A DNA stretch of 62,208 nucleotides from an uncultured Lachnospiraceae bacterium (GCA_910584965.1 CAJUDZ010000022.1:1-62208); one strand, 5' to 3'; numbered from the stretch's first letter, positions 34,369 through 44,307 are shown. Translations and numbers: made by a program. Notes: generated by a model from the letters alone, not told the origin.

Positions 34369-35745
34369 TTATATCTCCAGTCTTTTGTACCGGTAAAGCA
34401 ATGCCGATGCCAGAAAAAGATCCGCGCCCAGCCATGCCATGACTTCCCCCCAGAATACGCCTGTATTCCCGATCAATCCCGTTACCGCCGATGCGCATAC
34501 GATACGCATCACAACCTGTATCAGGCTGGAGAGCATCGGCATCGTGGAATTTCCCATTCCCTGTATACAGGAACGCAGAATATAAACCGCATACAACAGC
34601 GGAAAAAAGACCGCCAGAATACACAAAAAATGATAGCCCGTCTGAATGGCCGCCCCGGTATTCACCTGTCCGCCGGCAATAAAAAGTGTCAGAATCGGTC
34701 TGCCCAGGACTGCCATCACAGAAGACATCAGACAGGCGGTCACGGTTCCGATCGCGAGCGCGGAAAGAATACCGGACCGGATTCTGTCTTTCCTGCCCGC
34801 ACCCACGTTCTGCGCCGTATAAGTGGAGATTGCATAGCCATAAGAGGAAGCGGCAGTCTCTAACAGCCCGTACAGCTTATTGGCCGCCGTATAGCCGGCA
34901 AGGAATAAAATGCCGAAACCGTTGACGACGGACTGTACGGCCAGTCCGCCGACCGCCGTGATGATATTCTGAAATCCCATCGGCACGCCCAGCCTGATCT
35001 GCGCAAGCATCATCCTCCCGTCCGGTTTCCGGTTCTCCCGTTCCACTTTTGCCATTCCTGTCTTTTTCAGCGCAAGTCCGCAGCAGACCGCGGCACAAAG
35101 CTGGGAAAGCAGCGTACCGTACGCCGCTCCCCGGATTCCCATCCCGAGTACCATGACGAACAGAATATCCAGAAAAATATTGGTAATAGAAGCCGACGCC
35201 ATCGCATACAGCGGCGCCCTGCTGTTCCCGAACGCCCGCAGAATGGCTGCCAGCATATTGCCCGCAAAAGAGACCGGTATCCCTATATAAAGGATTTCCA
35301 GATACAGACGGGTCATCCCAAAAAGTTCCGCCGGCGTCCGGAGCAGTTTTAAGGCCGGAACGAGCATTCCCTGTCCGATGGCCGTAACGAGAAGCGCGGC
35401 CCCCGCAGAAACGCAGGCCGCCTGGAAAATTCCCTTTTGAACCAGATCGTTTCTCCCTTCTCCGAAATGCTTCGATATCCCGATGGAAAATCCCTGCGTC
35501 ATCCCCTGAACCAGGCCGAACATCATAAAACAGAGCCATTCCGACGCTCCCAGCGCAGAAAGCGCCGTAACGCCGAGCTTCTGCCCGACAATTATCGTAT
35601 CCGCAAACGTATACAGCTGCTGAAACAAATTCCCCAGAATGAGCGGTATGGAAAAACGAAGCAGCAATGCGGACGGTCTGCCGGAGGTCATATCGAGCGT
35701 GCTTCCGTTCCCGGTCATGTCGGGTTTTCTTATCCTCCTATCCAT
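34369..35745 (-). CDS. MATE family efflux transporter (second)
   Basis: A 458-residue, about 12-segment MATE protein (FADTIIVGQKLGVTALSALG; GMTQGFSIGISKHFG), only distantly like the one at 54-1433. The start codon overlaps the ROK gene's end by 8 bp and GGAG lies 7 bases upstream, so it is translationally coupled to the regulator. This coupling suggests the regulator's sugar-related signal and the exporter's substrate may be linked, but that is inference. Confidence 0.92.
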   Translation of the reverse strand: MDRRIRKPDMTGNGSTLDMTSGRPSALLLRFSIPLILGNLFQQLYTFADTIIVGQKLGVTALSALGASEWLCFMMFGLVQGMTQGFSIGISKHFGEGRNDLVQKGIFQAACVSAGAALLVTAIGQGMLVPALKLLRTPAELFGMTRLYLEILYIGIPVSFAGNMLAAILRAFGNSRAPLYAMASASITNIFLDILFVMVLGMGIRGAAYGTLLSQLCAAVCCGLALKKTGMAKVERENRKPDGRMMLAQIRLGVPMGFQNIITAVGGLAVQSVVNGFGILFLAGYTAANKLYGLLETAASSYGYAISTYTAQNVGAGRKDRIRSGILSALAIGTVTACLMSSVMAVLGRPILTLFIAGGQVNTGAAIQTGYHFLCILAVFFPLLYAVYILRSCIQGMGNSTMPMLSSLIQVVMRIVCASAVTGLIGNTGVFWGEVMAWLGADLFLASALLYRYKRLEI

Positions 35746-36823
35746 AAATCAGCTCCAATCCCGTCACCGCCAGGCCGTGAAAATAATCCTCCCTGTAATT
35801 TCTGTCGAACACAAACCGGGGCATCGCATAGGCCGGCAGATACCGTCCGCAATGCCGCACGATTTCTTCCGCCAGACCGGGGCTTTCCGGCTCCAGATAA
35901 CAGACGATCTGCTCCGGATTTAAAACGGTGCAGATGCAGGCGGCCGTTTTGCCGAGACATTCCCCCGGCGGCACCCGGCGGAATCCGTCAAGCGCGATCT
36001 TCTGCACGTTTTCTTCGCCGTACAGCGGCATGAAGCCCACTTCTCCCTGAAAACCGCAGAACCCCTCCAAAGCCTTCCCGTTGACGACGGCTCCCATCCC
36101 CGGCCCCGTATCCGCCAGATGAAGGCAGACAAACGTTCCGCCGCCCGGTTCTTTGCCCTGTCCCGTTGTTTCGCCCGGCTCCGCCTGACTGCCGCTTCCG
36201 CCTCTCCGTCCCAGTTTCCGAGCCATGCCCACCGCCGTAAAGCTCATGTTATTTCCGGCCGCGACGGGCATTCCGAGGGCGTCCGACAGTCCCGCCGCAA
36301 TATTCTGTCCCGCCATTCCCGGATATCCGTCGATACAGCAGACCGTACCGTTATGCACGCTTCCCGGAATGCCCACCGATACCGCGCTTATTTTCCCGTC
36401 CGCCGCGGCCGCTTCCTTGGCGCACGACCATAAAAAGCCGCCCATGCCGGCCAGGGGCGGCAAAGCATCCCCGCTCTTCGACGGCTCTTCTCCACGCCTT
36501 TTATGTCCTTCGGATTTGACCGCCCCCATCGCGTCGCAAATCCGGTAAAATACCGTATCCCCCTGCATAAACATCAGAAGCATATGGGCAAAATCGGCGT
36601 TCAGCCGGTAAACTTCCGCCCGCCGCCCGCCCGGACTGTCCTGTTTCGTGCCAAGCCGGCACAGCATGCCGCCGTCCGCCAGTTCTTCCACGAGTTTTCC
36701 GACGGTCGGGAAACTCAGCCCCGTCAGTCCGGCAAGCTCCTGTTTCGTATGCGCCTTCCCGTCCCGCATACAGGCCGTAACGCTTTTTTCATTAATTTTC
36801 CTGACCAGATTGGTAAAAGCCAT
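35738..36823 (-). CDS. ROK family transcriptional regulator
   Basis: A 361-residue protein with an N-terminal winged helix-turn-helix (TKQELAGLTGLSFPTVGKLVEEL, about residues 26-48) and a ROK sugar-kinase-like domain (AVSVGIPGSV; ADTGPGMGAVVNGK). The usual ROK zinc motif CxCGxxGCxE is absent: the region reads GFCGFQGEVGFMPLYGEEN. It probably binds a sugar or sugar phosphate. It lies between the xylan locus and a MATE exporter and overlaps the latter, so its target could be either. Confidence 0.88.
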   Translation of the reverse strand: MAFTNLVRKINEKSVTACMRDGKAHTKQELAGLTGLSFPTVGKLVEELADGGMLCRLGTKQDSPGGRRAEVYRLNADFAHMLLMFMQGDTVFYRICDAMGAVKSEGHKRRGEEPSKSGDALPPLAGMGGFLWSCAKEAAAADGKISAVSVGIPGSVHNGTVCCIDGYPGMAGQNIAAGLSDALGMPVAAGNNMSFTAVGMARKLGRRGGSGSQAEPGETTGQGKEPGGGTFVCLHLADTGPGMGAVVNGKALEGFCGFQGEVGFMPLYGEENVQKIALDGFRRVPPGECLGKTAACICTVLNPEQIVCYLEPESPGLAEEIVRHCGRYLPAYAMPRFVFDRNYREDYFHGLAVTGLELIYG

Positions 36824-36890
36824 GTTCGGTTGTTCTCCCTTCTATTTTTAATATATATTTTAAAAGTGTTTTAATAATTTGTCAACAGAA

Positions 36891-36934
36891 AAGCTTTCCT
36901 GCCGCTCGCTTCATCCGGAACGATAGGAAAGCTT
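36891..36934 (-). terminator. Terminator between GH43 and ROK genes
   Basis: Perfect 10-bp arms AAGCTTTCCT/AGGAAAGCTT, with a 24-base spacer and T-rich flanks on both sides, lie just past the GH43 stop (36947). It ends the xylan operon. Confidence 0.75.
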
Positions 36935-36946
36935 CCTTTTTTCTTT

Positions 36947-38365
36947 TTACTGCGCAGTCCGGAAAGTAAAAGACAGCAGACTCGCCTTGTCCCGGCCGCG
37001 ATAGGTCAGATAAACCGCCTGCTTTCCATCCGGGACAGCGGCCGATACGCCGAACTCTTCCCACACATTGGAATTGTGAACCGGTATTTTGGCAAGCACT
37101 TCTCCGTCCCATTTCGTCCGCACCTCAAAATACCCGTTCATATATCCCCGCACTTTGACGGAAATTCCGGTAACATTTTTACAGTCAAAATATTTGAAAC
37201 CGGCTGTCGCGCCATCCTTCATATTGCCGATATAGCCCGGCTCCTCGTCGCCGTCCCTTCCGTCCTGCATGATTTTGGGAAAGCGGTCATCTCCCACATA
37301 GACGGATTCCTCCTCCGTGAAAAGATTGCAGGCCAGATATGCCCCGTACTCTCCCGCTCCCACAAGCGGGCCGCCGTTTAAGCCACAGGAAGTAATCTCC
37401 ACCTGCGGGATGCTCCCGTCCTGCAGAATTTCGATCTTTTCCGCGCATCCCTGTCTGCTGTACCAGGTTCCGTTCGTATGTCTGTGATAAAAAATATACC
37501 ATTCCCCGTTTATTTCCACGATACTTCCGTGATTGTTCGCTCCATAAGCCATCGGCTTATCCGCCGGTTTGTCCGCATCGATATGCAGATCGCAGTTGCT
37601 GACGATTACGCCGCCGTAAGTAAATCCTTCGTCCGGTTTCCGGCTGACCGCATAACAGAGTTCGTGCATTACGATGGAGGAATAAATAAAATAATAGTTC
37701 TCTCCCACTTTCCGGATGGAAGGCGCCTCGAAGAACTCATGCCCTTCAAAGCCCGAACCGGCGCTGTATTCACAGCCCGGAACCACGAAAACGGGCGCTT
37801 TTTCCACGGTCAGCATATCCGCTCCTATCACGGTCAGCATCGCGCCGTTTCTGGACGTATCGCCCCGGCTGCAAAAACCGGTATACAAATAAGTCCTGTC
37901 TCCCTCCGTCAGCACCCCGGGGTCAAACTGGGGCTGATCACCTTCTTTTTCTCCGAGACGGGTGCCGTCCGGATAATGCACATAGCCGTAAAACGTGAAA
38001 TTCCCCGCAGGGGTATCACAGACCGCCACCGAAACGACGCTCACCTTATCAAGCACATAATACAGATAGTATCTGCCGTCCGGCCCCACCGTAATATCCG
38101 GCGCATAGAGACACATTTTCCCCTCTTTGTTGAGCGGATCCGCATTCCGCGGATAAATCACGCCTTCATACCGCCAGTTCCCCAGATCGTCCACCGGCGC
38201 CGACCAGCAGACATAATCTCCCATACAGAATACATAGCCGTTATAAAAATCATGAGAACCATAAATATAGACCCGATCGCCGAACACATAAGGTTCTCCG
38301 TCCGGAATATATTCCCAGGAAGGCAGATAAGGATTCACCGCCTGTTTACCGCTTGTTTTGTTCAT
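36947..38365 (-). CDS. GH43 arabinofuranosidase/xylosidase
   Basis: A 472-residue enzyme. The five-bladed GH43 propeller (about 1-320) has the general base Asp in WEYIPDGEPYVFGDR, the pKa-modulating Asp in YAPDITVGPDG and the acid Glu in FFEAPSIRKVGENYYF. The C-terminal 130 residues form a CBM6-like beta-sandwich (ISVKVRGYMNGYFEVR). No signal peptide is present, so it acts on imported xylo-oligosaccharides, probably removing arabinose or xylose. GGAGG precedes the start. It follows the solute-binding protein gene across a terminator-like hairpin, so it is probably expressed at a lower level. Confidence 0.92.
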   Translation of the reverse strand: MNKTSGKQAVNPYLPSWEYIPDGEPYVFGDRVYIYGSHDFYNGYVFCMGDYVCWSAPVDDLGNWRYEGVIYPRNADPLNKEGKMCLYAPDITVGPDGRYYLYYVLDKVSVVSVAVCDTPAGNFTFYGYVHYPDGTRLGEKEGDQPQFDPGVLTEGDRTYLYTGFCSRGDTSRNGAMLTVIGADMLTVEKAPVFVVPGCEYSAGSGFEGHEFFEAPSIRKVGENYYFIYSSIVMHELCYAVSRKPDEGFTYGGVIVSNCDLHIDADKPADKPMAYGANNHGSIVEINGEWYIFYHRHTNGTWYSRQGCAEKIEILQDGSIPQVEITSCGLNGGPLVGAGEYGAYLACNLFTEEESVYVGDDRFPKIMQDGRDGDEEPGYIGNMKDGATAGFKYFDCKNVTGISVKVRGYMNGYFEVRTKWDGEVLAKIPVHNSNVWEEFGVSAAVPDGKQAVYLTYRGRDKASLLSFTFRTAQ

Positions 38366-38404
38366 TGTCTTTTCCTCCTTCTTTCATCGTCAAAAGACGA
38401 TTGC

Positions 38405-38435
38405 AAAAGAGCGCTTCCCGCTGGGAAACGCTCTT
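38405..38435 (-). terminator. Attenuating terminator between SBP and GH43
   Basis: A hairpin AAGAGCG-x-TTCCC/GGGAA-x-CGCTCTT with a three-base loop is followed on the minus strand by TTTT. It lies inside the transcription unit and probably reduces read-through into GH43. Confidence 0.7.
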
Positions 38436-38481
38436 CCGCTGACTTATATTTGGGTTTTACATATAAATGTAAAAATCTGTT

Positions 38482-40242
38482 TTATTCCGGAAGCTGTGTT
38501 GCATCACCAAAGGTTGCTTTCCACTTCTCGGTACGCTCATCGATAATTGCCTGACCGCCGGAGCTTAAGTAATCAGCAATACCAGCATCCCATACCTGGT
38601 CGAAGCTGTCAACCGGTGCAGCAACCGCCGTATCGTAAATAACGTCTCTCTTGCTTGCGAGCGTCGGGCCCTGGCCTTCTTCTGCCGTAATTGCGCCAAC
38701 GTTTACGTTCTTAGCCGGTCTTGTATCGGTGTTGCAGACCTCATGCGCAACCTCTACAAGCGCGGGGTCAATACCGCTGTAAGAATGCGCCATGGATTTC
38801 AGTGTCAGCTCTTCATCTGTCAGATGCAGACCGTTACAGGTAATCGTGTAGTCAATGTTAAATCCGGAGTTCTGAATGTCATCGCCTGTTGCCGCAATGA
38901 TTTCAACCGCGCCGTCATCCAGCTTGTTATGTGTAACGCCTTCGTCACCAATCTGCAGATACTCGATTGCTTCCGGTGAACTGATGAAATCCAGATACAG
39001 CATGGAAGCCAGAGGCTCATCATTTGTAGTAGGGAAGAAAATCTTCCGGTCGCCTGCGGAGCTTGTGATAAATTTGTTATGTCCGCCTTTGGTATCTTCG
39101 AAGCAGTCAACTACAACGAATTTTGCGTCCGGTCCTACGATTCTTTCAAGGTTCGTCTGAATACTGTTCTCACCGTCTCTGTAAGGATAATCCCAGTTGT
39201 GCATGAATGCGCCTACATAGCCGGCTTTAATCATATCGTCCTCTGTGCTGTCGCCGCTGCTGTATAATGCGAAGTCATCCCAGAGAAGTCCTTCATTATA
39301 CCACTGGTTCAGGATACGAATCGCCTCTTTTGTACCGGGCTGTGTCAATGCTCTGTCATCAAAACCGTTGATATAATAGTCATAATCGGAAATATCCGGG
39401 TCGATGAAAGATTCGATTAACAGCGCAGCTCTCCAGCCTACATCGAAGCTTACGGAGTAAGGAATCATCTTATCCGCATCCGCGCCGAGCAGCGTATCCG
39501 CATTGTCTCTGAATGCAACGATCATCTCATAAAATTCCTGACGGGTTGTAGGCTCTTTCAGGCCGAGTTTATCCAGCCAGTCTTTACGAACGAATGTATT
39601 GATACGGTTTGTAACCGCACGTTTACCTTCGATTGCCCAAAGCGTTCCGTCAACAGGATCTTTATCCCAGTAAATGTTTGTCTCGCCAAGCCAGTTCCAG
39701 AGATTCGGAAGCAGGTCTCTGTAATCGTCCACATAGGAACTTAAATCGAGTACACCGCCCATGTTCGCATAAGTCTGAACGGTCGGATAATCATAGGTCA
39801 GACAGATATCCGGCGCATCGCCTGCCGCAAGAAGGTTGTTGATCTGCTCAACCTCTGTCCAGCGGGGAACCGCTACGAACTCGACCTCTACGTTATGAAG
39901 TTCCATCATCTGATCTTTGATATACTGCGTATACTTGTTGTTGGTCGGGTCGGAACCGCCGTCGTTACCACGGTCATATACCTCTACCGTAATCTTTCTC
40001 GTTTCTACAAACTTGCCGTCAACTACCTCACCGTTTGTCGGATCAGCCGCTGCTCCGCCAGTATCCGTAGAATCCCCCCCCTCGGTGGAATTGTCGGTCT
40101 TGTCAGCCGCAGGAGTCTGCGTCTGGGTGTCAGGCTGTGTCTGTCCTGCGTCAGGCGTTGCGGAACCGCCGTCGTTACCACAGGCAGCAAGCGATAATAC
40201 CATGCAGCCGGCCAGTAAAACTGATAACAATTTTTTCTTCAC
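38482..40242 (-). CDS. Sugar ABC transporter solute-binding lipoprotein (LplA type)
   Basis: A 586-residue extracellular binding protein. The start is GTG at 40240-40242 with GGAGG 8 bases upstream, giving KKKLLSVLLAGCMVLSLAAC: signal peptide with lipobox SLAAC. A Thr/Asp/Gln-rich linker follows, then a large family 1-type binding domain. Size and downstream-of-permease position match LplA/YtcQ proteins that capture aldouronates or other pectin and xylan oligosaccharides. It serves the YtcP and LplB permeases encoded upstream. The ATPase is not encoded here, so a shared MsmX-type ATPase is likely. Confidence 0.92.
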   Translation of the reverse strand: MKKKLLSVLLAGCMVLSLAACGNDGGSATPDAGQTQPDTQTQTPAADKTDNSTEGGDSTDTGGAAADPTNGEVVDGKFVETRKITVEVYDRGNDGGSDPTNNKYTQYIKDQMMELHNVEVEFVAVPRWTEVEQINNLLAAGDAPDICLTYDYPTVQTYANMGGVLDLSSYVDDYRDLLPNLWNWLGETNIYWDKDPVDGTLWAIEGKRAVTNRINTFVRKDWLDKLGLKEPTTRQEFYEMIVAFRDNADTLLGADADKMIPYSVSFDVGWRAALLIESFIDPDISDYDYYINGFDDRALTQPGTKEAIRILNQWYNEGLLWDDFALYSSGDSTEDDMIKAGYVGAFMHNWDYPYRDGENSIQTNLERIVGPDAKFVVVDCFEDTKGGHNKFITSSAGDRKIFFPTTNDEPLASMLYLDFISSPEAIEYLQIGDEGVTHNKLDDGAVEIIAATGDDIQNSGFNIDYTITCNGLHLTDEELTLKSMAHSYSGIDPALVEVAHEVCNTDTRPAKNVNVGAITAEEGQGPTLASKRDVIYDTAVAAPVDSFDQVWDAGIADYLSSGGQAIIDERTEKWKATFGDATQLPE

Positions 40243-40348
40243 TTTGTTTACCTCCCTTGTGTTTTTTGTTAAAAATATTGAATGAACGGACCGCTTTTCT
40301 CTCTGTTCCATGAAACCGGAACCGGAAGCCGCAATCCGATTATTCCGG

Positions 40349-41218
40349 TTACTCTTTTACCGCTCCCATCGTTACGCCGTGAATGAAATACTTCTGCAGC
40401 CACGGGTAGATGCACAGAATCGGCACGGTCGAGAACATAACGATCGCCGCTTTCAGTGATTCGGTAAGACCCGGCGATGAAAATCCTTCCTGCGTCGCCA
40501 CTTCCACGCTGTTGATGTTGTTCAGAATGTTGTACAGGAACAACTGCAGCGGATAAAAAATATCTTTGTTGATGTACATCAGCGCATCAGAATATCCGTT
40601 CCATCTTCCTACCGCATAGAACAGGGCCAGTGTCGCGAATACCGGCTTTGACAGGGGCAGATAGATGCTCACCAATATCCTGAAAAAGCTCGCGCCGTCT
40701 ATTTCCGCCGACTCCCGCAGACTGTCGGGAATGCCGTAGAAAAAGCTCCTCATGATAATCATGTTATAGACGCTCATACAGCTCGGAATAATCAGTACGA
40801 GCGGGTTATTCAAGAGGTTCAGGCTCTTCATCAGCAGGTAGTTCGGAATAGTTCCCGCGTTGAAGAACATCGTGATCGTAATAAAAATGTTGATAAAAGA
40901 ACGCCCTTTCAGGTTTTCAAAAATCAGCGGATACGCGCAGAGCGTCGTCATCGTCAGAGACACAACGGTACAGACAACTGTCAGAAATACCGTCCAGAAA
41001 AAGGCTCTGATATATTTCATGTCGCTGAGCACCGTAGCGTATGCCTCCAGATTCAAACCTTTCGGCCATAAGTATACTTCATGTTTAATCAGCGCATCCG
41101 TAGAGCTTAACGACCGCGCCAGCAGATTCAGCATCGGCACGATACAGATCAGACTGACGAGCACGCAGATTATGACAAAACACCAGTCGCCCACTTTGGC
41201 GGATTTTGATTTAATCAT
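40349..41218 (-). CDS. ytcP: Carbohydrate ABC permease YtcP type
   Basis: A 289-residue inner-membrane protein with six segments and the binding-protein-dependent transport EAA-like loop (ESAEIDGASFFRILVSIYLPLSKP). It ends IHGVTMGAVKE, typical of the YtcP/LplC group. GGAGG is 8 bases from the ATG. It pairs with LplB 21 bp upstream in an importer of xylan-derived oligosaccharides. Confidence 0.92.
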   Translation of the reverse strand: MIKSKSAKVGDWCFVIICVLVSLICIVPMLNLLARSLSSTDALIKHEVYLWPKGLNLEAYATVLSDMKYIRAFFWTVFLTVVCTVVSLTMTTLCAYPLIFENLKGRSFINIFITITMFFNAGTIPNYLLMKSLNLLNNPLVLIIPSCMSVYNMIIMRSFFYGIPDSLRESAEIDGASFFRILVSIYLPLSKPVFATLALFYAVGRWNGYSDALMYINKDIFYPLQLFLYNILNNINSVEVATQEGFSSPGLTESLKAAIVMFSTVPILCIYPWLQKYFIHGVTMGAVKE

Positions 41219-41239
41219 CTCTTCTTCCTCCTTCTATCT

Positions 41240-42193
41240 CTACCAGATTCCGCGTTCGCCAAGCTTCCGGGAAATCCAGTTCGCCAGCAACAGGAAAATA
41301 ACGCATACGATGGACTGGAAGAAGCCGACAGCGGTCGTCAGTGAGAACTGCAGACCCTTAATACCGTTCTTGTATACGAAGGTGGAAAGCACTTCCGCAA
41401 CGTCCATAACCAGATTGTTCTGCAATGCGAACGGCCTGTCGAAACCGCTTCCCAGAATATTGCCGAGGCTCATAACGAGAAGTACGACAATCGTGGATTT
41501 AATGCCCGGCAGCGTAATATGCCACATCTTTTTGAAACGTCCCGCGCCGTCCACGGAAGCCGCCTCATACAGTTCCGAGTTGATACCGGCGATCGCCGCC
41601 AGGTATACGATGGAGTTCCAGCCGAAACTCTGCCAGATACCCAGGAATATGTAAGTGCCTACCCAGTGAGCGGAATCATTCAGGAAAGGAATGGATTCCA
41701 GTCCGAGTGCGCCGAGTATCATATTCAGGAACCCGGTCGTCGGCGCAAAAATCTGCAATGCCAGACCGTAAATGATAACCCATGAAAGAAAGTGCGGCAT
41801 ATAAGCAACGGTCTGTACCACACGTTTGAACCGTTTAAATACCAGTTCGTTCAAAATCAACGCAAAAATGATGGGAACCGGAAATCCGATAACCAGATCC
41901 AGCAGATTCAGCACCAGTGTGTTTCTCAGTGCGTTTAAGAAATCCCTGTTCTTAAAAGCCTTGATAAAATACTCAAACCCGTTATTGGCCGCCAGCGGCA
42001 TCTCCCATACGCTCTGTACAATACTGTACTTTTTGAAAGCAATCTGGATATAAATCATCGGCACATATTTGAATATGAGCAGATAGAGAAGCGGCAGCGC
42101 AAGTAAAACGTATAACTGCCAGTAACGCTTCATGTAAACCCCAAAGTCCTGCTTTTTCTGAACCGCAGGAACTTTTTTCTTAGATTCTTTCAT
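41240..42193 (-). CDS. lplB: Carbohydrate ABC permease LplB type
   Basis: A 317-residue permease with six segments and the EAA loop YEAASVDGAGRFKKMWHITLP. The start at 42193 (ATG) is chosen because GGAGG lies 7 bases upstream; an in-frame GTG two codons earlier is too close. It is the first gene of the transporter unit lplB-ytcP-SBP-GH43, preceded by a 128-bp gap with a candidate AraC site. Confidence 0.92.
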   Translation of the reverse strand: MKESKKKVPAVQKKQDFGVYMKRYWQLYVLLALPLLYLLIFKYVPMIYIQIAFKKYSIVQSVWEMPLAANNGFEYFIKAFKNRDFLNALRNTLVLNLLDLVIGFPVPIIFALILNELVFKRFKRVVQTVAYMPHFLSWVIIYGLALQIFAPTTGFLNMILGALGLESIPFLNDSAHWVGTYIFLGIWQSFGWNSIVYLAAIAGINSELYEAASVDGAGRFKKMWHITLPGIKSTIVVLLVMSLGNILGSGFDRPFALQNNLVMDVAEVLSTFVYKNGIKGLQFSLTTAVGFFQSIVCVIFLLLANWISRKLGERGIW

Positions 42194-42222
42194 CCTCACA
42201 CCTCCATAAGATTTTTAATATA

Positions 42223-42274
42223 CCTTTTATTATTATAAAAGGGTTCTTTTCTTTTTTCTGGTCAGATATTGCTA
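42223..42274 (-). promoter_or_regulatory. Control region of lplB operon: candidate AraC site and -10
   Basis: On the minus strand TAGCAATATCTG (42263-42274) is identical to a site before the GH3 gene. A TATAAT -10 box follows 25 bp later, inside an inverted repeat CCTTTTA/TAAAAGG (42223-42242). There is no good -35 box, as expected for an activated promoter. Confidence 0.5.
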
Positions 42275-42321
42275 TTCCAACCGCATATTTTGCTTATTTT
42301 TTGTGCATATTTATGATTAAA

Positions 42322-44307
42322 TTAATAAAATTCCCTTTCTTTTTCGTCCGATATGCCGGATTTCCTCCAAAAATAAGCATTAATTTGGTCACGCCATTCA
42401 CGGGCATGTTCCTTCTGATGAGTAAAACGTTCCATCATCCGGTCATAAGGCCCGGCAGGAAGTTTTCCCTGTAATTTACTGAAACGTTCCACCATTTCGT
42501 CCACCATTTCGACTCCTTCGAAATGCGTATCGTAAATATGCTGAATCACCGTCTTGCCGGAACGCAGTTTCCACGTATAGGGCATATGATGGAAAAACAG
42601 CAGGAGTTCGTCCGGGCATTTGTTCCGATCGTCATAAACGGACGCGTTCGGCTCCCTGTACAGAAGCGCGTATCCGGTGCCGTCATGGCTCCTGTCAACA
42701 CCAAGCCCTTCATGGTCCGCCCGGTGATAGGTTCCCCACCGGCTGTATTCGTAACCGTCCACGCTGGGACCATAGTGGAAATTGGGATTCACCATCCAGC
42801 CGATGCCGAGAGGGCAGGTGTACTTTTCATATGCCGGCCAGGACCGCATCAGCAGATCCGTAAGCGTTTCCATGACCTGTCCGTCTCTTCCGTACGTCAT
42901 CGCAATCCACTCTCCGGCGATTTCCTCCGCCGTCAGTTTCGTATCGAAGGCGAGCCGCCCGAACCCGTAAAAATTCGCCGCCGCCATATCGTGTCCCGTC
43001 CAGTTCTCGTCGTTTCCCGTATTCGCCACCGCCGCGATGCCGCAGTTATGCTGTCCGAACGTCTTTCCCGACACGATATCCGAAACGGTGTCGTTTTCTT
43101 CTTTCACATACGTTCTGAACTTTAAAATCTCCTGAAACATCGGAATCAGATAACAAAGGTGCCGCTGCTGTCCCGTGTATTCCTGCGCAATCTGCACTTC
43201 CAGCATCTGATTGGTTTTCGTCAGACCGCCGAAAAGAGGATGTACGGGTTCTCTTACCTGGAAATCCATCGGTCCGTTTTTAATCTGTAAAATCACGTTG
43301 TCGAGGAATGTTCCGTCCAGTCCCATGAAATTATCATAGCCCGATCTCGCACGGTCCGTCTTATAGTCCCGCCAGTCCTGCTGGCAGTTATAAACGAAAC
43401 AGCGCCAGATAATGAGCCCGCCGTAAGGCGCCGCGGCTTCCGCCAGCATATTTGCGCCGTCCGCATGCGTTCTTCCGTAAGTAAAAGGCCCCGGCCTTCC
43501 CTCTGAATCCGCCTTGATCAGGAAACCGCCGAATCCGGGCACTTCGCCGAAAACGATCTCCATCCGCTTCTTCCACCAGTCTTTTACGCGCTCATCCAGC
43601 GGATCCGCGCTTTCCAGTTCGCCAAGCTCTACCGGTGCCGCATAATTCAGGCTCAGGAAAAGTTTTATGCCGTATCCCGCAAAAAGTTCCGCCAACTCCC
43701 GTACTTTGCCCAGATACCGTTCGGTGATCAGCCAGGTCGCCGCATCCTTCACGTTGACATTGTTGATCACCACCGCGTTGATACCGACGCTGGCCGCCAG
43801 CCTCGCATAGGTGACGGTCCTGTCGTCCACAACGACCTCGTTTTCCACGAAGAAAAAGGATTCCCCTGAATAACCGCGTTCGATGCTTCCGTCCATATTA
43901 TCCCAGTGGTTCAGCATCCGCAGCGGCATATCGGGCGCCTTTGCAATGTCCATCCCCGCGATCGTGTCCTTCGTCCTGATCTGACGGAGAAGGGCAAAGG
44001 TTCCGTAAAGAATACCATTGGAATCGGACGCTTCGATCGTTACCATCCCGTCTTTTTCATACAAATGATAGCTTTCCTTCCGCATCCCCGCCTGATAGAC
44101 AAAATGTACGCCGTTTCCCTCTCCGTTACAGGAAATCTCCCGCAGTACGGGCTGCCTTCCGGTCATCCCTTCCAGTCCAAGCTGCAATTCCCTGACGCTG
44201 TTTCTCATCAGCTCATCCTGCACATCCGCATAAATATTTTGAAGTCTGTCCGCCCCTTCACAAGACGTCCGCTCCGTATAATTCAGCCATGCCTGCTCGA
44301 AACTCAT
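42322..44307 (-). CDS. aguA: GH67 alpha-glucuronidase
   Basis: A 661-residue intracellular enzyme that removes (4-O-methyl)glucuronic acid from the end of xylo-oligosaccharides. GH67 landmarks are intact: an N-terminal alpha/beta domain, then a barrel with IKADSEGRPGP (acid Glu) and LQIKNGPMDFQVREP (base Asp and Glu), and GIGWMVNPNFHYGP. There is no signal peptide. The start at 44307 is set by GGAGG; an open frame extends to 44412 without support. It follows GH3 by 107 bp and lies upstream of the aldouronate-type importer, matching known aldouronate-utilisation clusters. Confidence 0.95.
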   Translation of the reverse strand: MSFEQAWLNYTERTSCEGADRLQNIYADVQDELMRNSVRELQLGLEGMTGRQPVLREISCNGEGNGVHFVYQAGMRKESYHLYEKDGMVTIEASDSNGILYGTFALLRQIRTKDTIAGMDIAKAPDMPLRMLNHWDNMDGSIERGYSGESFFFVENEVVVDDRTVTYARLAASVGINAVVINNVNVKDAATWLITERYLGKVRELAELFAGYGIKLFLSLNYAAPVELGELESADPLDERVKDWWKKRMEIVFGEVPGFGGFLIKADSEGRPGPFTYGRTHADGANMLAEAAAPYGGLIIWRCFVYNCQQDWRDYKTDRARSGYDNFMGLDGTFLDNVILQIKNGPMDFQVREPVHPLFGGLTKTNQMLEVQIAQEYTGQQRHLCYLIPMFQEILKFRTYVKEENDTVSDIVSGKTFGQHNCGIAAVANTGNDENWTGHDMAAANFYGFGRLAFDTKLTAEEIAGEWIAMTYGRDGQVMETLTDLLMRSWPAYEKYTCPLGIGWMVNPNFHYGPSVDGYEYSRWGTYHRADHEGLGVDRSHDGTGYALLYREPNASVYDDRNKCPDELLLFFHHMPYTWKLRSGKTVIQHIYDTHFEGVEMVDEMVERFSKLQGKLPAGPYDRMMERFTHQKEHAREWRDQINAYFWRKSGISDEKEREFY

